Shown: positions 55,455 through 63,694 of the stretch, one piece after another | How the letters are laid out: every line of letters begins with the position of its first letter | Numbering within the stretch: the first letter of the stretch is position 1 | Made by a program: the position numbers and the translations under genes | From: Stenotrophomonas maltophilia | GTDB lineage: Bacteria; Pseudomonadota; Gammaproteobacteria; Xanthomonadales; Xanthomonadaceae | Assembly (NCBI RefSeq): GCF_039555535.1 | Contig: NZ_CP154630.1 | Span: 4,167,001 to 4,231,000, forward strand | Reading direction: 5' to 3' | Length of the DNA: 64,000 nt | Notes under the pieces: generated by a model | Told to the model about the DNA's origin: nothing | Seen by the model: only the letters and a program-made list of their open reading frames with translations | Databases searched by the model: none

Positions 55455-56255
55455 TCAGTGAGCGTCTTCCGACAGGCTCAGGTACACGATCGACAGCATC
55501 ATGAAGATGAAGGCCTGCAGCGGGATTACCAGCAGGTGGAACAGCATCCAGCCGAGGCCGAACACACCACCGGCAATGGCACCGAAGAAACCGGCACCAC
55601 CCAGCACCCAGATCAGCAGGAACACGATTTCGCCGCCGAACATGTTGCCGAACAGTCGCATCGCCAGCGAGATCGGCTTGCTCAGCCACTCGACGATGTT
55701 GAGGATCAGGTTGAACGGCATCATCCACTTGCCGAACGGCGCCGTCAGGAATTCCTTGATGAAGCCGCCAAGGCCCTTCGACTTCAGTGCGAAGAACAGC
55801 ATCAGGAAGAACACGCTGATGGCCATGCCCAGGGTGGCATTGACGTCAGCGGTCGGGACCGGCTTCCAGTAGTGCACGCCCACCCATTCCAGCGGCTTGG
55901 CGATGAAATCGGCCGGGATCATCTTCAGCAGATTCATCAGCAGAATCCAGAAGAAGATGGTGATGGCGATCGGCGTGACCAGCTTGCTCTTGCCGTGGTA
56001 GGTGTCCTTGGCCTGGCGGTCGACGAACTCCAGGCAGATTTCCACGAAGGCCTGCCACTTGCCCGGCACACCGGCGGTGGCCTTGCGGGTGCCCAGCCAG
56101 AACGCGACAACGATCACCAGGCCCATCAGGACCGCGGTGAGGAAGGTATCGACGTGGATATGCCAGAACATACCCTCACCCTTGCCGACCGGCGCGGTCA
56201 GGTTGTGCAGGTGATGCTGGATGTAGCTGGTAGGGGTTAGAGCCTCGCCCGCCAT
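55455..56255 (-). CDS. atpB: Fo ATP synthase a subunit
   Basis: A 266-residue stator channel protein with five or six membrane helices. The essential Arg lies in PISLAMRLFGNMFGGEIVFLLIWVLGG, and QAFIFMMLSIVYLSLSEDAH forms the last helix. It carries the two proton half-channels facing the c-ring. It lies 31 bp after atpI. Confidence 0.97.
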   Translation of the reverse strand: MAGEALTPTSYIQHHLHNLTAPVGKGEGMFWHIHVDTFLTAVLMGLVIVVAFWLGTRKATAGVPGKWQAFVEICLEFVDRQAKDTYHGKSKLVTPIAITIFFWILLMNLLKMIPADFIAKPLEWVGVHYWKPVPTADVNATLGMAISVFFLMLFFALKSKGLGGFIKEFLTAPFGKWMMPFNLILNIVEWLSKPISLAMRLFGNMFGGEIVFLLIWVLGGAGFFGAIAGGVFGLGWMLFHLLVIPLQAFIFMMLSIVYLSLSEDAH

Positions 56256-56286
56256 GTGTCCGGAACCTTCAGTTAATTGAATTCTG

Positions 56287-56652
56287 TCAACGCCTGGCCA
56301 TCGCCAGGACCTGGAACATCAAGCCGACGGCGATACCGGCCAACAGCGCCAATGCAGGCAGCTTGAAGACCAGGAACCCCACCAGCAGGACGCCGAAAAC
56401 CACGACCCACTTGGCTACGATCGCAATGATCAGGCGAGCCATCGCCGATCCTGCTGCCACCGCTCCCCCGCCCAGTGCCATCCGCGCCGCCACCCAGCCA
56501 CCGGCCGAAATGGCCACACCGGACGCCAGCGCGCCGAGGGCGTATTTCGGACCCACCAGCAGGAAGGCCAGGGCCAGGACAGCGACCGCGGCCAGCGGGT
56601 AGACCGCGGCGCGCAGCATCAGTCGCCGACCCGCATCAACGGAGTTCAGCAC
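56287..56652 (-). CDS. atpI: ATP synthase subunit I (assembly factor)
   Basis: A 121-residue membrane protein with four hydrophobic segments, from LRAAVYPLAAVAVLALAFLLVGPKY to LPALALLAGIAVGLMFQVLAMARR. It is thought to help c-ring assembly or Mg2+ supply. It is the first gene of atpIBEFHAGDC. I chose the GTG at 56652 (MLNSVDAGRRLMLRA); the internal ATG at 56619 is the alternative. Sequence conservation of this subunit is low, so the call rests mainly on position and hydrophobicity. Confidence 0.85.
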   Translation of the reverse strand: MLNSVDAGRRLMLRAAVYPLAAVAVLALAFLLVGPKYALGALASGVAISAGGWVAARMALGGGAVAAGSAMARLIIAIVAKWVVVFGVLLVGFLVFKLPALALLAGIAVGLMFQVLAMARR

Positions 56653-56722
56653 AGGACGTCCCGCGTGGTTGCAAGTGGAGGGCTGAGGCGGCTACAGCAG
56701 GGGGGCCTCATCGAGCCGCCAA

Positions 56723-56752
56723 ATTATAGCAATGGGACAATTTGCGAGACAA
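56723..56752 (-). promoter_or_regulatory. Sigma-70 promoter of the atp operon
   Basis: On the minus strand a perfect TATAAT (56723-56728) lies 18 bp after TTGTCT (56747-56752), about 70 bp before the atpI start. It is the best sigma-70-like promoter in the window. Confidence 0.75.
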
Positions 56753-56829
56753 CCGCTGCCTGTTCATCCCGGGAAGCCGCAAGTTGCGGTAACGGTTACA
56801 TTTTTGCGTGCCACCCGGGGGACAATGAC

Positions 56830-56993
56830 GTCCGTATGATGCTGCGGCGCAATATTGAACTTTGGTCGCATCCGGCGGAACTTTCGCCCAACGCACCGGT
56901 CCGAACTTTCGACCTGCCTGCAGCAACCTCGTCGACGCTCCGCCCCGCAGGTCCCACGATGGCCCCGAAGCCCGGCTCCGGGGCCATCTTTTT
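56830..56993 (+). ncRNA. Possible small RNA ending in a strong terminator
   Basis: This 335-bp gap between the atp promoter and the outer membrane protein gene contains a plus-strand terminator at 56958-56993 with no gene ahead of it. A transcript beginning near the TATGAT at 56835-56840 would be ~150 nt, with C-rich unpaired stretches (CTCCGCCCC, CGAAGCCCGG). No convincing -35 was found, so this is only a candidate. Confidence 0.35.
56958..56993 (+). terminator. Orphan rho-independent terminator
   Basis: GATGGCCCC, loop GAAGCCCGGCTCC, GGGGCCATC, then TTTTT. It ends 119 bp before the outer membrane protein gene, with no recognised gene directly upstream. Confidence 0.8.
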
Positions 56994-57111
56994 GCATCGT
57001 GGCGACAGCGCTGAACCATGCACATCGCGTGGACCATACGTTCACGGATGGTGGACGCGCCTGTCCGGCACAGTGGATTTCATTCTGATGAACCACTGCA
57101 AGGACTCTTCG

Positions 57112-57930
57112 ATGCGCTCCGTTCCCACCCTGCTCGCCCTCTCCCTGCTTGCCGCCGGCGCTTCGTTCGCCACTGCCGCCCACGCCGCCGAAGGCGATGA
57201 TCGCTTCGCCCTGCGCCTGGGTGCGATGAACATCGACTCGGACAACACCCTGCGTGGCAAGACCAACGTCGCCGGCCAGGACATCGGCTTCTCGGAGGAC
57301 TTCAAGCTGGGGGGCAAGGAATGGGAGCCGCGCATCGACGGCATGTTCCGCATCAGCAACCGCCAGCGCCTGCTGTTCAACTACTTCAAGTACGACAAGG
57401 ACCGTCGCGAGACCCTCGGCCAGGACATTTCCTTCGGTGACGTCAACGTGCCGTCCGGCAGCTTCGTCAAGGGCGAGCTGAAGTACCAGGTGGCCAGCCT
57501 GGTCTATGACTACTCGGTGGTGGACACCGACACCTTCGATCTCGGCCTGCAGCTGGGTGCCGAGTACGCCAAGGTCAGCACCAAGGCATACGCGGATCTG
57601 GGCACCGTCTACGAAGGCCAGTTCCTCAACGAAAAGACCGACGGCGTAGCACCGGTGGTCGGCGCACGACTGAGCTTCACTCCGTCGGAGAAGTGGATGA
57701 TCACGCTGCAGGGCCAGTACCTCAACACGCGCTGGGGCAGCTTCGACGACTACAAGGGCGACCTGAGTCGCGCCAACGCCATCGTCGACTACCGCTTCAC
57801 TAAGAACTTCGGCGTGTTCGCCGGCTACGACTGGTTCAAGCTCGATGCGGACAAGAAGGGCAGCGACGGCACCATCGGCCTGAAGCAGGAATTCAAGGGC
57901 CCGGTGGCAGGCGTCAGCTTCGTGTTCTGA
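57112..57930 (+). CDS. Exported beta-barrel outer membrane protein, function unknown
   Basis: A 272-residue protein with a signal peptide (MRSVPTLLALSLLAAGASFATAAHAAE). The mature part has alternating hydrophobic/aromatic strands and ends in VAGVSFVF with a terminal Phe, the Bam recognition signal. About 12 strands can be drawn, for example FALRLGAMNIDSD, RLLFNYFKYDKD, YQVASLVYDYSVV and VFAGYDWFKLD. I do not assign a substrate. AAGGACT lies upstream of the ATG at 57112; an in-frame ATG at 57088 is possible. A strong terminator follows. Confidence 0.85.
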   Translation: MRSVPTLLALSLLAAGASFATAAHAAEGDDRFALRLGAMNIDSDNTLRGKTNVAGQDIGFSEDFKLGGKEWEPRIDGMFRISNRQRLLFNYFKYDKDRRETLGQDISFGDVNVPSGSFVKGELKYQVASLVYDYSVVDTDTFDLGLQLGAEYAKVSTKAYADLGTVYEGQFLNEKTDGVAPVVGARLSFTPSEKWMITLQGQYLNTRWGSFDDYKGDLSRANAIVDYRFTKNFGVFAGYDWFKLDADKKGSDGTIGLKQEFKGPVAGVSFVF

Positions 57931-57960
57931 TCCCCCGCTCCTTCCACACGCTCTCTCCTG

Positions 57961-57995
57961 GCGCGGCCTCCTGAACATCGGGGCCGCGCTTTTTT
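57961..57995 (+). terminator. Terminator after the outer membrane protein gene
   Basis: GCGCGGCC, loop, GGCCGCGC followed by TTTTTT. Confidence 0.9.
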
Positions 57996-58016
57996 GTTTG
58001 CGACGCGGAGCTATGG

Positions 58017-58103
58017 GTAGAGTCGACTGTTAGTCGACTGCTTTCAGTCGTGATGCGGAAGAACCCGCGCTGCGCGCGCAAGTCGACTAACAGTCGACTC
58101 TAC
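58017..58103. repeat. SMAG-type double palindrome
   Basis: GTAGAGTCGACTGTTAGTCGAC and the inverted GTCGACTAACAGTCGACTCTAC with a ~45-bp spacer. It is a near copy of the element at 14450. Confidence 0.9.
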
Positions 58104-58164
58104 CGAAGCTGGGCATCACGGCGGCTGTTGCAGTGGCTCTGCGGCTAGACCGTCCGCAAGCCGA

Positions 58165-58270
58165 GCCGCTGCGCGGGTGGCAGGCGTTTGGACAAAGTAA
58201 AGGAGGAGGCGACCGCCGCAGGCGGGCGACGGGGGACATTTGTCGAAATGCCTGCCACCCGCGCAGTGGC
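58165..58270. repeat. 106-bp long-stem inverted repeat
   Basis: Arms 58165-58196 and 58239-58270 (32 bp) pair with about three mismatches; the core is GCGCGGGTGGCAGGC and GCCTGCCACCCGCGC. The 42-bp loop contains AAAGGAGGAGGCGACCGC. It has no GTAG ends and so differs from SMAG. It lies between the SMAG element and the lpdA terminator. Confidence 0.8.
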
Positions 58271-58316
58271 CCGGACCCTCGCGATGACAACAGCCGAAGA
58301 TATTCCTGCAGCCAAC

Positions 58317-58348
58317 AAAAAAACCCCGGCAGGAACCGGGGCTTTTCG
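58317..58348. terminator. Terminator of the aceF-lpdA transcript
   Basis: AAAAAAACCCCGG, loop CAGGAA, CCGGGGCTTTT, about 25 bp past the lpdA stop (minus strand). Confidence 0.85.
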
Positions 58349-58368
58349 TTTGGAACGGCGCGGGCGCC

Positions 58369-60177
58369 CTACTTCTTCTTCGGCATGTACAGATCGGTGA
58401 TCGTGCCGTCGTAGATTTCCGAGGCCATCGCCACCGATTCGCTCAGCGTCGGGTGCGCGTGGATGGTGTGGCCGATGTCTTCGGCTTCCGCACCCATCTC
58501 GATGGCCAGGCCGATCTCGGCCAGCAGGTCGCCGGCATGCACGCCAACGATCGCGCCACCGATGATGCGGTGGGTCTCTTCGTCGAAGATCAGCTTGGTG
58601 AAGCCTTCGGTACGGCCGATGCCGATCGCGCGGCCGCTGGCGGCCCACGGGAACTTGGCCACGCCCACCTTCAGGCCCTTGGCCTTGGCTTCGGTCTCGG
58701 TCACGCCGACCCAGGCGATTTCCGGGTTGGTATAGGCCACCGACGGAATCACGCGCGCCACCCACTCCTTCTTGTGGCCGGCAGCCACTTCAGCGGCCAG
58801 CTTGCCCTCGTGCGTGGCCTTGTGCGCCAGCATCGGGTTGCCGACGATGTCGCCGATGGCAAAGATGTGCGGCACGTTGGTGCGCATCTGACGGTCAACC
58901 GGAATGAAGCCACGGTCGGTGACCTGCACGCCGGCCTTCTCGGCATCGATCTTCTTGCCGTTCGGCGAGCGGCCCACGGCCACCAGCACACGGTCGAAGG
59001 TGCCCTGCGCCAACGCAGGCGCCTGGCCTTCCTCGGCGGCTTCGAAGGTGACGGTGATGCCCTTGGCATCGGCGGTGACGCCCGAGGCCTTGGTCTTCAG
59101 GTGCACGTCGATGCCCTGCTTCTTCAGGCGGTCGGCCAGCGGCTTGACCAGGTCCTTGTCGGCGCCCGGCATCAGCTGGTCCATGAACTCGACCACGGTG
59201 ACCTTGCTGCCCAGCGCGCCATACACGGTGGCCATTTCCAGGCCGATGATGCCGCCGCCGACGACCAGCAGCGAGGCCGGCACGTCGGCCAGCTCCAGCG
59301 CGTCGGTGGAATCCATCACGCGCTTGTCGTCCCACGGGAAGTTCGGCAGCTTCACCGCCTGCGAACCGGCGGCGATGATGCACTTCTGGAAGCGCAGCAG
59401 CTGGGTGCTGCCGTCAGCGGCGGTGATTTCCAGCTCGTTGGCGGAAACGAACCTGCCGACGCCCTGCACACTGCGGACCTTGCGCTGCTTGGCCATGCCG
59501 GCCAGGCCCTTGGTCAGCTGGTTGACGACCTTTTCCTTGTACTGGCGCAGCTTGTCCAGGGTGATGGTCGGCTTGCCGAACTCGACGCCGAAATCACCGG
59601 CGTGGGCGACTTCGTCGATCACCGCGGCGGCATGCAGCAGCGCCTTTGACGGGATGCAGCCGACATTGAGGCAGACGCCGCCGAGGCTGGCGTAGCGCTC
59701 GACGAGCACCGTATCCAGGCCGACGTCGGCGGCGCGGAAGGCGGCGGTGTAGCCGCCCGGGCCCGAGCCCAGCACGACCATTTCGCATTCGATGTCGGCC
59801 GGCTTGCCGCTGGACAGCGCCGGCTTCGGTGCCGCCGGCTCGGCCGGGGCGCGGTGCGACGGAGTCACCGGCGGCTTGCTGGCCGGGGCGGCTGCAGCCG
59901 GGGCCGGCGCGGCGGCCTTGGCCGGGGCTTCGGCGGCGCCTTCGGCATCCAGCAGCACGACCACGGCGCCTTCGGACAGGGTGTCGCCCAGCTTGACCTT
60001 GATTTCCTTGACCACGCCGGCGGCCGAGGACGGCACTTCCAGGGTGGCCTTGTCCGACTCCAGGGTCACCAGGCCCTGGTCCTTCTTCACCGTGTCGCCG
60101 ACGGCGACCAACACTTCAATCACCGGCACATCGCTGTAATCGCCGATGTCGGGAACCTTGACTTCAATCGTGGCCAT
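58369..60177 (-). CDS. lpdA: Dihydrolipoyl dehydrogenase with N-terminal lipoyl domain
   Basis: A 602-residue E3 that reoxidises dihydrolipoamide in the pyruvate dehydrogenase complex. It carries its own lipoyl domain (1-80, lipoyl Lys43 in ESDKATLEVPSS), an Ala/Pro linker (85-125), then FAD motif VVLGSGPGGYTAAFRAADVGL and the redox disulfide GGVCLNVGCIPSKALL. The NAD motif is LVVGGGIIGLEMATVYGALGSKV, and the C-terminal dimer domain has the His-Pro in IHAHPTLSESV. It is 107 bp downstream of aceF on the same strand. A lipoyl-E3 fusion is known from Neisseria and Xanthomonadaceae. Confidence 0.97.
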   Translation of the reverse strand: MATIEVKVPDIGDYSDVPVIEVLVAVGDTVKKDQGLVTLESDKATLEVPSSAAGVVKEIKVKLGDTLSEGAVVVLLDAEGAAEAPAKAAAPAPAAAAPASKPPVTPSHRAPAEPAAPKPALSSGKPADIECEMVVLGSGPGGYTAAFRAADVGLDTVLVERYASLGGVCLNVGCIPSKALLHAAAVIDEVAHAGDFGVEFGKPTITLDKLRQYKEKVVNQLTKGLAGMAKQRKVRSVQGVGRFVSANELEITAADGSTQLLRFQKCIIAAGSQAVKLPNFPWDDKRVMDSTDALELADVPASLLVVGGGIIGLEMATVYGALGSKVTVVEFMDQLMPGADKDLVKPLADRLKKQGIDVHLKTKASGVTADAKGITVTFEAAEEGQAPALAQGTFDRVLVAVGRSPNGKKIDAEKAGVQVTDRGFIPVDRQMRTNVPHIFAIGDIVGNPMLAHKATHEGKLAAEVAAGHKKEWVARVIPSVAYTNPEIAWVGVTETEAKAKGLKVGVAKFPWAASGRAIGIGRTEGFTKLIFDEETHRIIGGAIVGVHAGDLLAEIGLAIEMGAEAEDIGHTIHAHPTLSESVAMASEIYDGTITDLYMPKKK

Positions 60178-60284
60178 GGTGGGTTTTCCTCGTGCCCGGC
60201 CGGCATGGCCGGCGGGCTGTCACTGCATCTGTTCACGCGGCCGCGCCAGGGGCAGCGGCCGCACGGTGGGGGCGAAGCGGTGCC

Positions 60285-61997
60285 TTACAGCAGCACGCGG
60301 CGCATGTCGGCCAGTACCTGCGACAGGTACGTGGTGAAGCGTGCGGCCAGGGCGCCGTCGATGACGCGGTGGTCGTAGCTCAGCGACAGCGGCAGCATCA
60401 GCTTCGGTGCGAATTCCTTGCCGTTCCAGACCGGCTGGATGGACGACTTGGAGACGCCGAGGATGGCCACTTCCGGTGCATTGACGATCGGGGTGAACGC
60501 GGTGCCACCGATGCCACCCAGCGAGCTGATCGAGAAGCAGCCGCCGCTCATGTCGGCCGGGCCAAGCTTGCCATCGCGCGCCTTCTTGGCCAGTTCGCCG
60601 GTTTCCTGCGCGATCTGCACCACGCCCTTCTTGTCCACGTCGCGGATGACCGGCACGACCAGGCCGTTCGGCGTATCGGCGGCGAAGCCGATGTGGAAGT
60701 ACTTCTTCAGGGTCAGGTTTTCACCGCTGGCATCGAGCGAGGCGTTGAATTCCGGGAACTTCTTCAGCGCAGCGGCGCTGGCCTTGATCAGGAAGGCAAG
60801 CATGGTCAGCTTGATGCCGGCCTTCTCGTTTTCCTTGTTCAGCGCCACGCGCAGGCCTTCCAGATCGGTGATGTCGGCCTGTTCGAACTGGGTGACGTGC
60901 GGGATCATCGCCCAGTTGCGGGCCAGGTTGGCGCCCGAGATCTTCTTGATGCGCGACAGCGGCTGCACTTCGGTCTCGCCGAACTTGCTGAAGTCGACCT
61001 TCGGCCACGGCAGCAGGTTCAGGCCACCACCACCAGCAACGGCGCCACCGGCAGCCGCCGGCACGCCACCGCTGAGGGCGGCCTTGACGAACTTCTGCAC
61101 GTCACCCTTGGTGATGCGGCCGCCCTTCTCGGTGCCGCTGATCTGCAGCAGGTCCACGCCCAGCTCGCGGGCGAACACGCGCACGGCCGGGGTGGCGTAC
61201 GGCACCTTTGCCGGCAGCACGCCATCGGCGTTGAACTGCACCGGCGGGCTGGACGGAGCACCGGCCGAGGCGATCTCGCGGGCGGCCAGCTTGTCCGGCT
61301 GGGCCGGAACGGCGACCGGCTCAACCTTGGTAGCAGTCTCGGCAGCGGCCGGAGCGGCGGCCGCAGCGGCCTTGCTCGGGGCCGGCGCGGCAGCGCCTTC
61401 GGCTTCGATGATGGCGACCACATTGCCCTGCGACAGAGTGTCGCCAACCTTGACCTTGATCTCCTTGACCACACCGGCCACCGAAGACGGCACTTCCATG
61501 GTGGCCTTGTCGCTTTCCAGGGTGACCAGGCCCTGGTCCTTCTTGACCGTGTCGCCCACGGCCACCAGCACTTCGATGACCGGAATGCCGGAGTAATCGC
61601 CGATATCCGGCACCAGCGCTTCCACCGCACCGCCGCTGGCGGCCGGAGCGGCCGGCGCAGCTGCGGCCGGGGCCGGCGCACTCTGGGTAGCAGCAGCCGG
61701 GGCAGCGGCCTTGGCCGGTGCCGGCGCAGCCGCCGCCGGCTTGGCGGCTTCGCCTTCGGCCACTTCGATCAGGGCCACGACCTTGCCTTCGGACAGGCTG
61801 TCGCCGACCTTGACCTTCAGTTCCTTGACCACGCCGGCCACCGAGGACGGCACTTCCATGGTCGCCTTGTCGCTTTCCAGCGTCACCAGGCCCTGGTCCT
61901 TCTTGACCGTGTCGCCGACGGCGACAAGCACCTCGATTACCGGGATATCGCTGTAGTCACCGATATCGGGGACAAGTGCTTCCTTGATTTCGGCCAT
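60285..61997 (-). CDS. aceF: Pyruvate dehydrogenase E2, dihydrolipoyl acetyltransferase
   Basis: A 570-residue E2 core subunit that transfers the acetyl group to CoA. Two lipoyl domains (about 1-80 and 120-195; first lipoyl Lys44 in ESDKATMEVPSS) are joined by Ala/Pro linkers. The peripheral-subunit-binding domain follows (YATPAVRVFARELGVDLLQISGTEKGGRITKGDVQKF), then the catalytic domain, with the active-site His-Asp in LSLSYDHRVIDGALAARF near the end. The start is at 61997 (MAEIKEALVPDIGDY). The usual E1 gene, aceE, is not next to it on either side. Confidence 0.96.
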   Translation of the reverse strand: MAEIKEALVPDIGDYSDIPVIEVLVAVGDTVKKDQGLVTLESDKATMEVPSSVAGVVKELKVKVGDSLSEGKVVALIEVAEGEAAKPAAAAPAPAKAAAPAAATQSAPAPAAAAPAAPAASGGAVEALVPDIGDYSGIPVIEVLVAVGDTVKKDQGLVTLESDKATMEVPSSVAGVVKEIKVKVGDTLSQGNVVAIIEAEGAAAPAPSKAAAAAAPAAAETATKVEPVAVPAQPDKLAAREIASAGAPSSPPVQFNADGVLPAKVPYATPAVRVFARELGVDLLQISGTEKGGRITKGDVQKFVKAALSGGVPAAAGGAVAGGGGLNLLPWPKVDFSKFGETEVQPLSRIKKISGANLARNWAMIPHVTQFEQADITDLEGLRVALNKENEKAGIKLTMLAFLIKASAAALKKFPEFNASLDASGENLTLKKYFHIGFAADTPNGLVVPVIRDVDKKGVVQIAQETGELAKKARDGKLGPADMSGGCFSISSLGGIGGTAFTPIVNAPEVAILGVSKSSIQPVWNGKEFAPKLMLPLSLSYDHRVIDGALAARFTTYLSQVLADMRRVLL

Positions 61998-62164
61998 GGG
62001 GATAACTCCGGCAATCTGGTGTAGGGAAACGTCTATTGTGCGGCCAGCGGGGGCCAGCGCCAACCGTTACAGGTGTTTTCAGTACGCACGCAGCCGGGAC
62101 AGGCTGTTGCCCATGGGGTGCGGCCACGACCAGTCGGTAGCGTATTGTCCGGACGATGTCCGCT

Positions 62165-62680
62165 TCATGTCGCCAGTGCGTCGGCCACCGGCTGCCAGGC
62201 CACACGCAGGCGCGGCAACGACCAGGCCGCATTGGCCGGGCTGGTGGAAGGCAGCGCCAGCAGCCGGGGCGGGGCCTCCAGCCGTGGCAGCACCCAGCGC
62301 TGGAACGCCAGCATCGATGCACCGCCGTTGCAACCGATCAGCTCCAGCTCAGGAAGGGAGGCGATCAATGCCGGCAGCGCATTGGGCACTTCCGTGCCGC
62401 GCACGATGTGCGCATCCAGGCTGCCGCGACGTTCGCATTGGCCGATGACATCCCACAGGCCGACACCTGCCGCCTGCACTGCCTGCAACCGCTGCGCATA
62501 CGGCAGGCCCGCATCAAACCCGCAGATATCAGCCATCAGCGACCAGAAACGATTGCGTGGATGGGCGTAGTAGCGCTGCTCCTGCAATGACGCCGCGCCC
62601 GGCATCGAGCCCAGCAACAGCACCCGGCACTCCACGTTCACCTGCGCTTGCAGGCCGATGCACAACGTTGCTTCGCTCAC
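62165..62680 (-). CDS. Hypoxanthine-DNA glycosylase-like protein (uracil-DNA glycosylase superfamily)
   Basis: A 171-residue DNA repair enzyme of the hypoxanthine-DNA-glycosylase (HDG, UDG family 6) or Mug-like type. The motif 1 region is RVLLLGSMPGAASLQEQRYYAHPRNRFWSLMADICG, with the conserved YYAHPRNxFW, and the C-terminal motif is LLALPSTSPANAAWS (SPAN). The start is the GTG at 62680, since GGAGAAG lies just upstream; upstream ATGs lack a ribosome-binding site. It lies divergent to the OmpW-like gene and downstream, convergent-free, of the aceF promoter. Substrate (uracil or hypoxanthine) inferred from the family. Confidence 0.85.
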   Translation of the reverse strand: MSEATLCIGLQAQVNVECRVLLLGSMPGAASLQEQRYYAHPRNRFWSLMADICGFDAGLPYAQRLQAVQAAGVGLWDVIGQCERRGSLDAHIVRGTEVPNALPALIASLPELELIGCNGGASMLAFQRWVLPRLEAPPRLLALPSTSPANAAWSLPRLRVAWQPVADALAT

Positions 62681-62866
62681 ATCTTCTCCAACTGCATGAA
62701 TGTCGGCGCGCGCGGAAAACCCCATGGAAACAGGCTTTTCGCACTGATCGCTGAACAAGGAAAACTATTTTTTAACGCGCGTCGGATTCGATTCATGTTG
62801 AGGCGACTACGGTGTGCTCGCCCCGCAACCGGGGGCCCAAAACAAGAAACACTAGGAGATACCCCC

Positions 62867-63502
62867 ATGCGCTCCATCCGTATCCTGAGTCTCGCCCTGC
62901 TGACCTCCGCCGCCTTCGCGCCGGCCGCTTTCGCCCAGGACAGCAGCTCCACCGATACCGCTTCGGGCAAGCATTTTGCCGTGGTTGGCGGCGTCGCGCT
63001 GCTGCAGCCGAAGAATGATCCGATCGACGGCATCAAGAAGGTCGATGGCGGTCCGGCGCCGACCGTCAGCTTCAGCTACTACATCAACGACAACTGGGCC
63101 GTTGAACTGTGGGGCGCCGCCGACAAGTTCGACCACAAGGTGAAGGGCCCGAACAATGCCCGTCTGGGCAACGTCGAGCAGCAGCCGGTCGCGCTGAGCG
63201 GCCAGTACCACTTCGGCCAGGCTGACAACGTGTTCCGTCCGTTCGTGGGCGTGGGCTACTACCAGTCCAGCTTCAGCAATGAAACGCTGGCTGACGGCAG
63301 CAGCTCCGACATCCGCCTCAAGGATGCCAAGGGTGTGATCGGCACCGTCGGCGTGGACATGAACATCAACTCCACCTGGTTCGCCCGTGCCGATGCCCGC
63401 TACATGCGTTCGCGTCCGGACGTGAAGGTCGGCGGCGAGAAGATCGGCGAAGCGAAGATGGATCCGTGGACCGTCGGCTTCGGCATCGGCGCCCGCTTCT
63501 GA
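62867..63502 (+). CDS. OmpW-family outer membrane protein
   Basis: A 211-residue eight-stranded barrel of the OmpW/AlkL family. The signal peptide is MRSIRILSLALLTSAAFAPAAFAQ. The strands include FAVVGGVALLQPK, PTVSFSYYINDNWAVELWGAADKFDHKV and VFRPFVGVGYYQSSF, and the family C-terminus is WTVGFGIGARF with terminal Phe. OmpW proteins pass small hydrophobic molecules across the outer membrane. TAGGAGA precedes the ATG at 62867. A terminator and a SMAG repeat follow. Confidence 0.93.
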   Translation: MRSIRILSLALLTSAAFAPAAFAQDSSSTDTASGKHFAVVGGVALLQPKNDPIDGIKKVDGGPAPTVSFSYYINDNWAVELWGAADKFDHKVKGPNNARLGNVEQQPVALSGQYHFGQADNVFRPFVGVGYYQSSFSNETLADGSSSDIRLKDAKGVIGTVGVDMNINSTWFARADARYMRSRPDVKVGGEKIGEAKMDPWTVGFGIGARF

Positions 63503-63533
63503 TCCAGGCAGTACCGGCTTCATTGATGTAACG

Positions 63534-63560
63534 CGACGGGCCCTGCGGGGCCCGTCGTCG
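63534..63560 (+). terminator. Terminator after the OmpW-like gene
   Basis: CGACGGGCCC, TGC loop, GGGGCCCGTCG followed by TCGTTT. Confidence 0.8.
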
Positions 63561-63583
63561 TTTCCGTCACCTGCGTTCCGCCT

Positions 63584-63672
63584 GTAGAGCCGAGCCCATG
63601 CTCGGCTGCTTTTTTGTAGAGTCGAGCTTGCCCGGCCACCCAGAAAGCAGCCGAGCATGGGCTCGGCTCTAC
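63584..63672. repeat. SMAG-type double palindrome upstream of glpD
   Basis: GTAGAGCCGAGCCCATGCTCGGCT, a spacer containing TTTTTT and a second GTAGAG, then AGCCGAGCATGGGCTCGGCT-CTAC. It ends 22 bp before the glpD start codon, so it may shape the leader of that message. Confidence 0.88.
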
Positions 63673-63694
63673 ATGAACAGGACACGGAGGCACG

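Noticed and set aside
58188..58400. Short plus-strand frame beginning MDKVKEEATAAGG
   Set aside because: It lies within the long inverted repeat and the lpdA terminator, so it is likely a by-product of the repeat, though purine-rich AAAGGAGG could mimic a ribosome-binding site.
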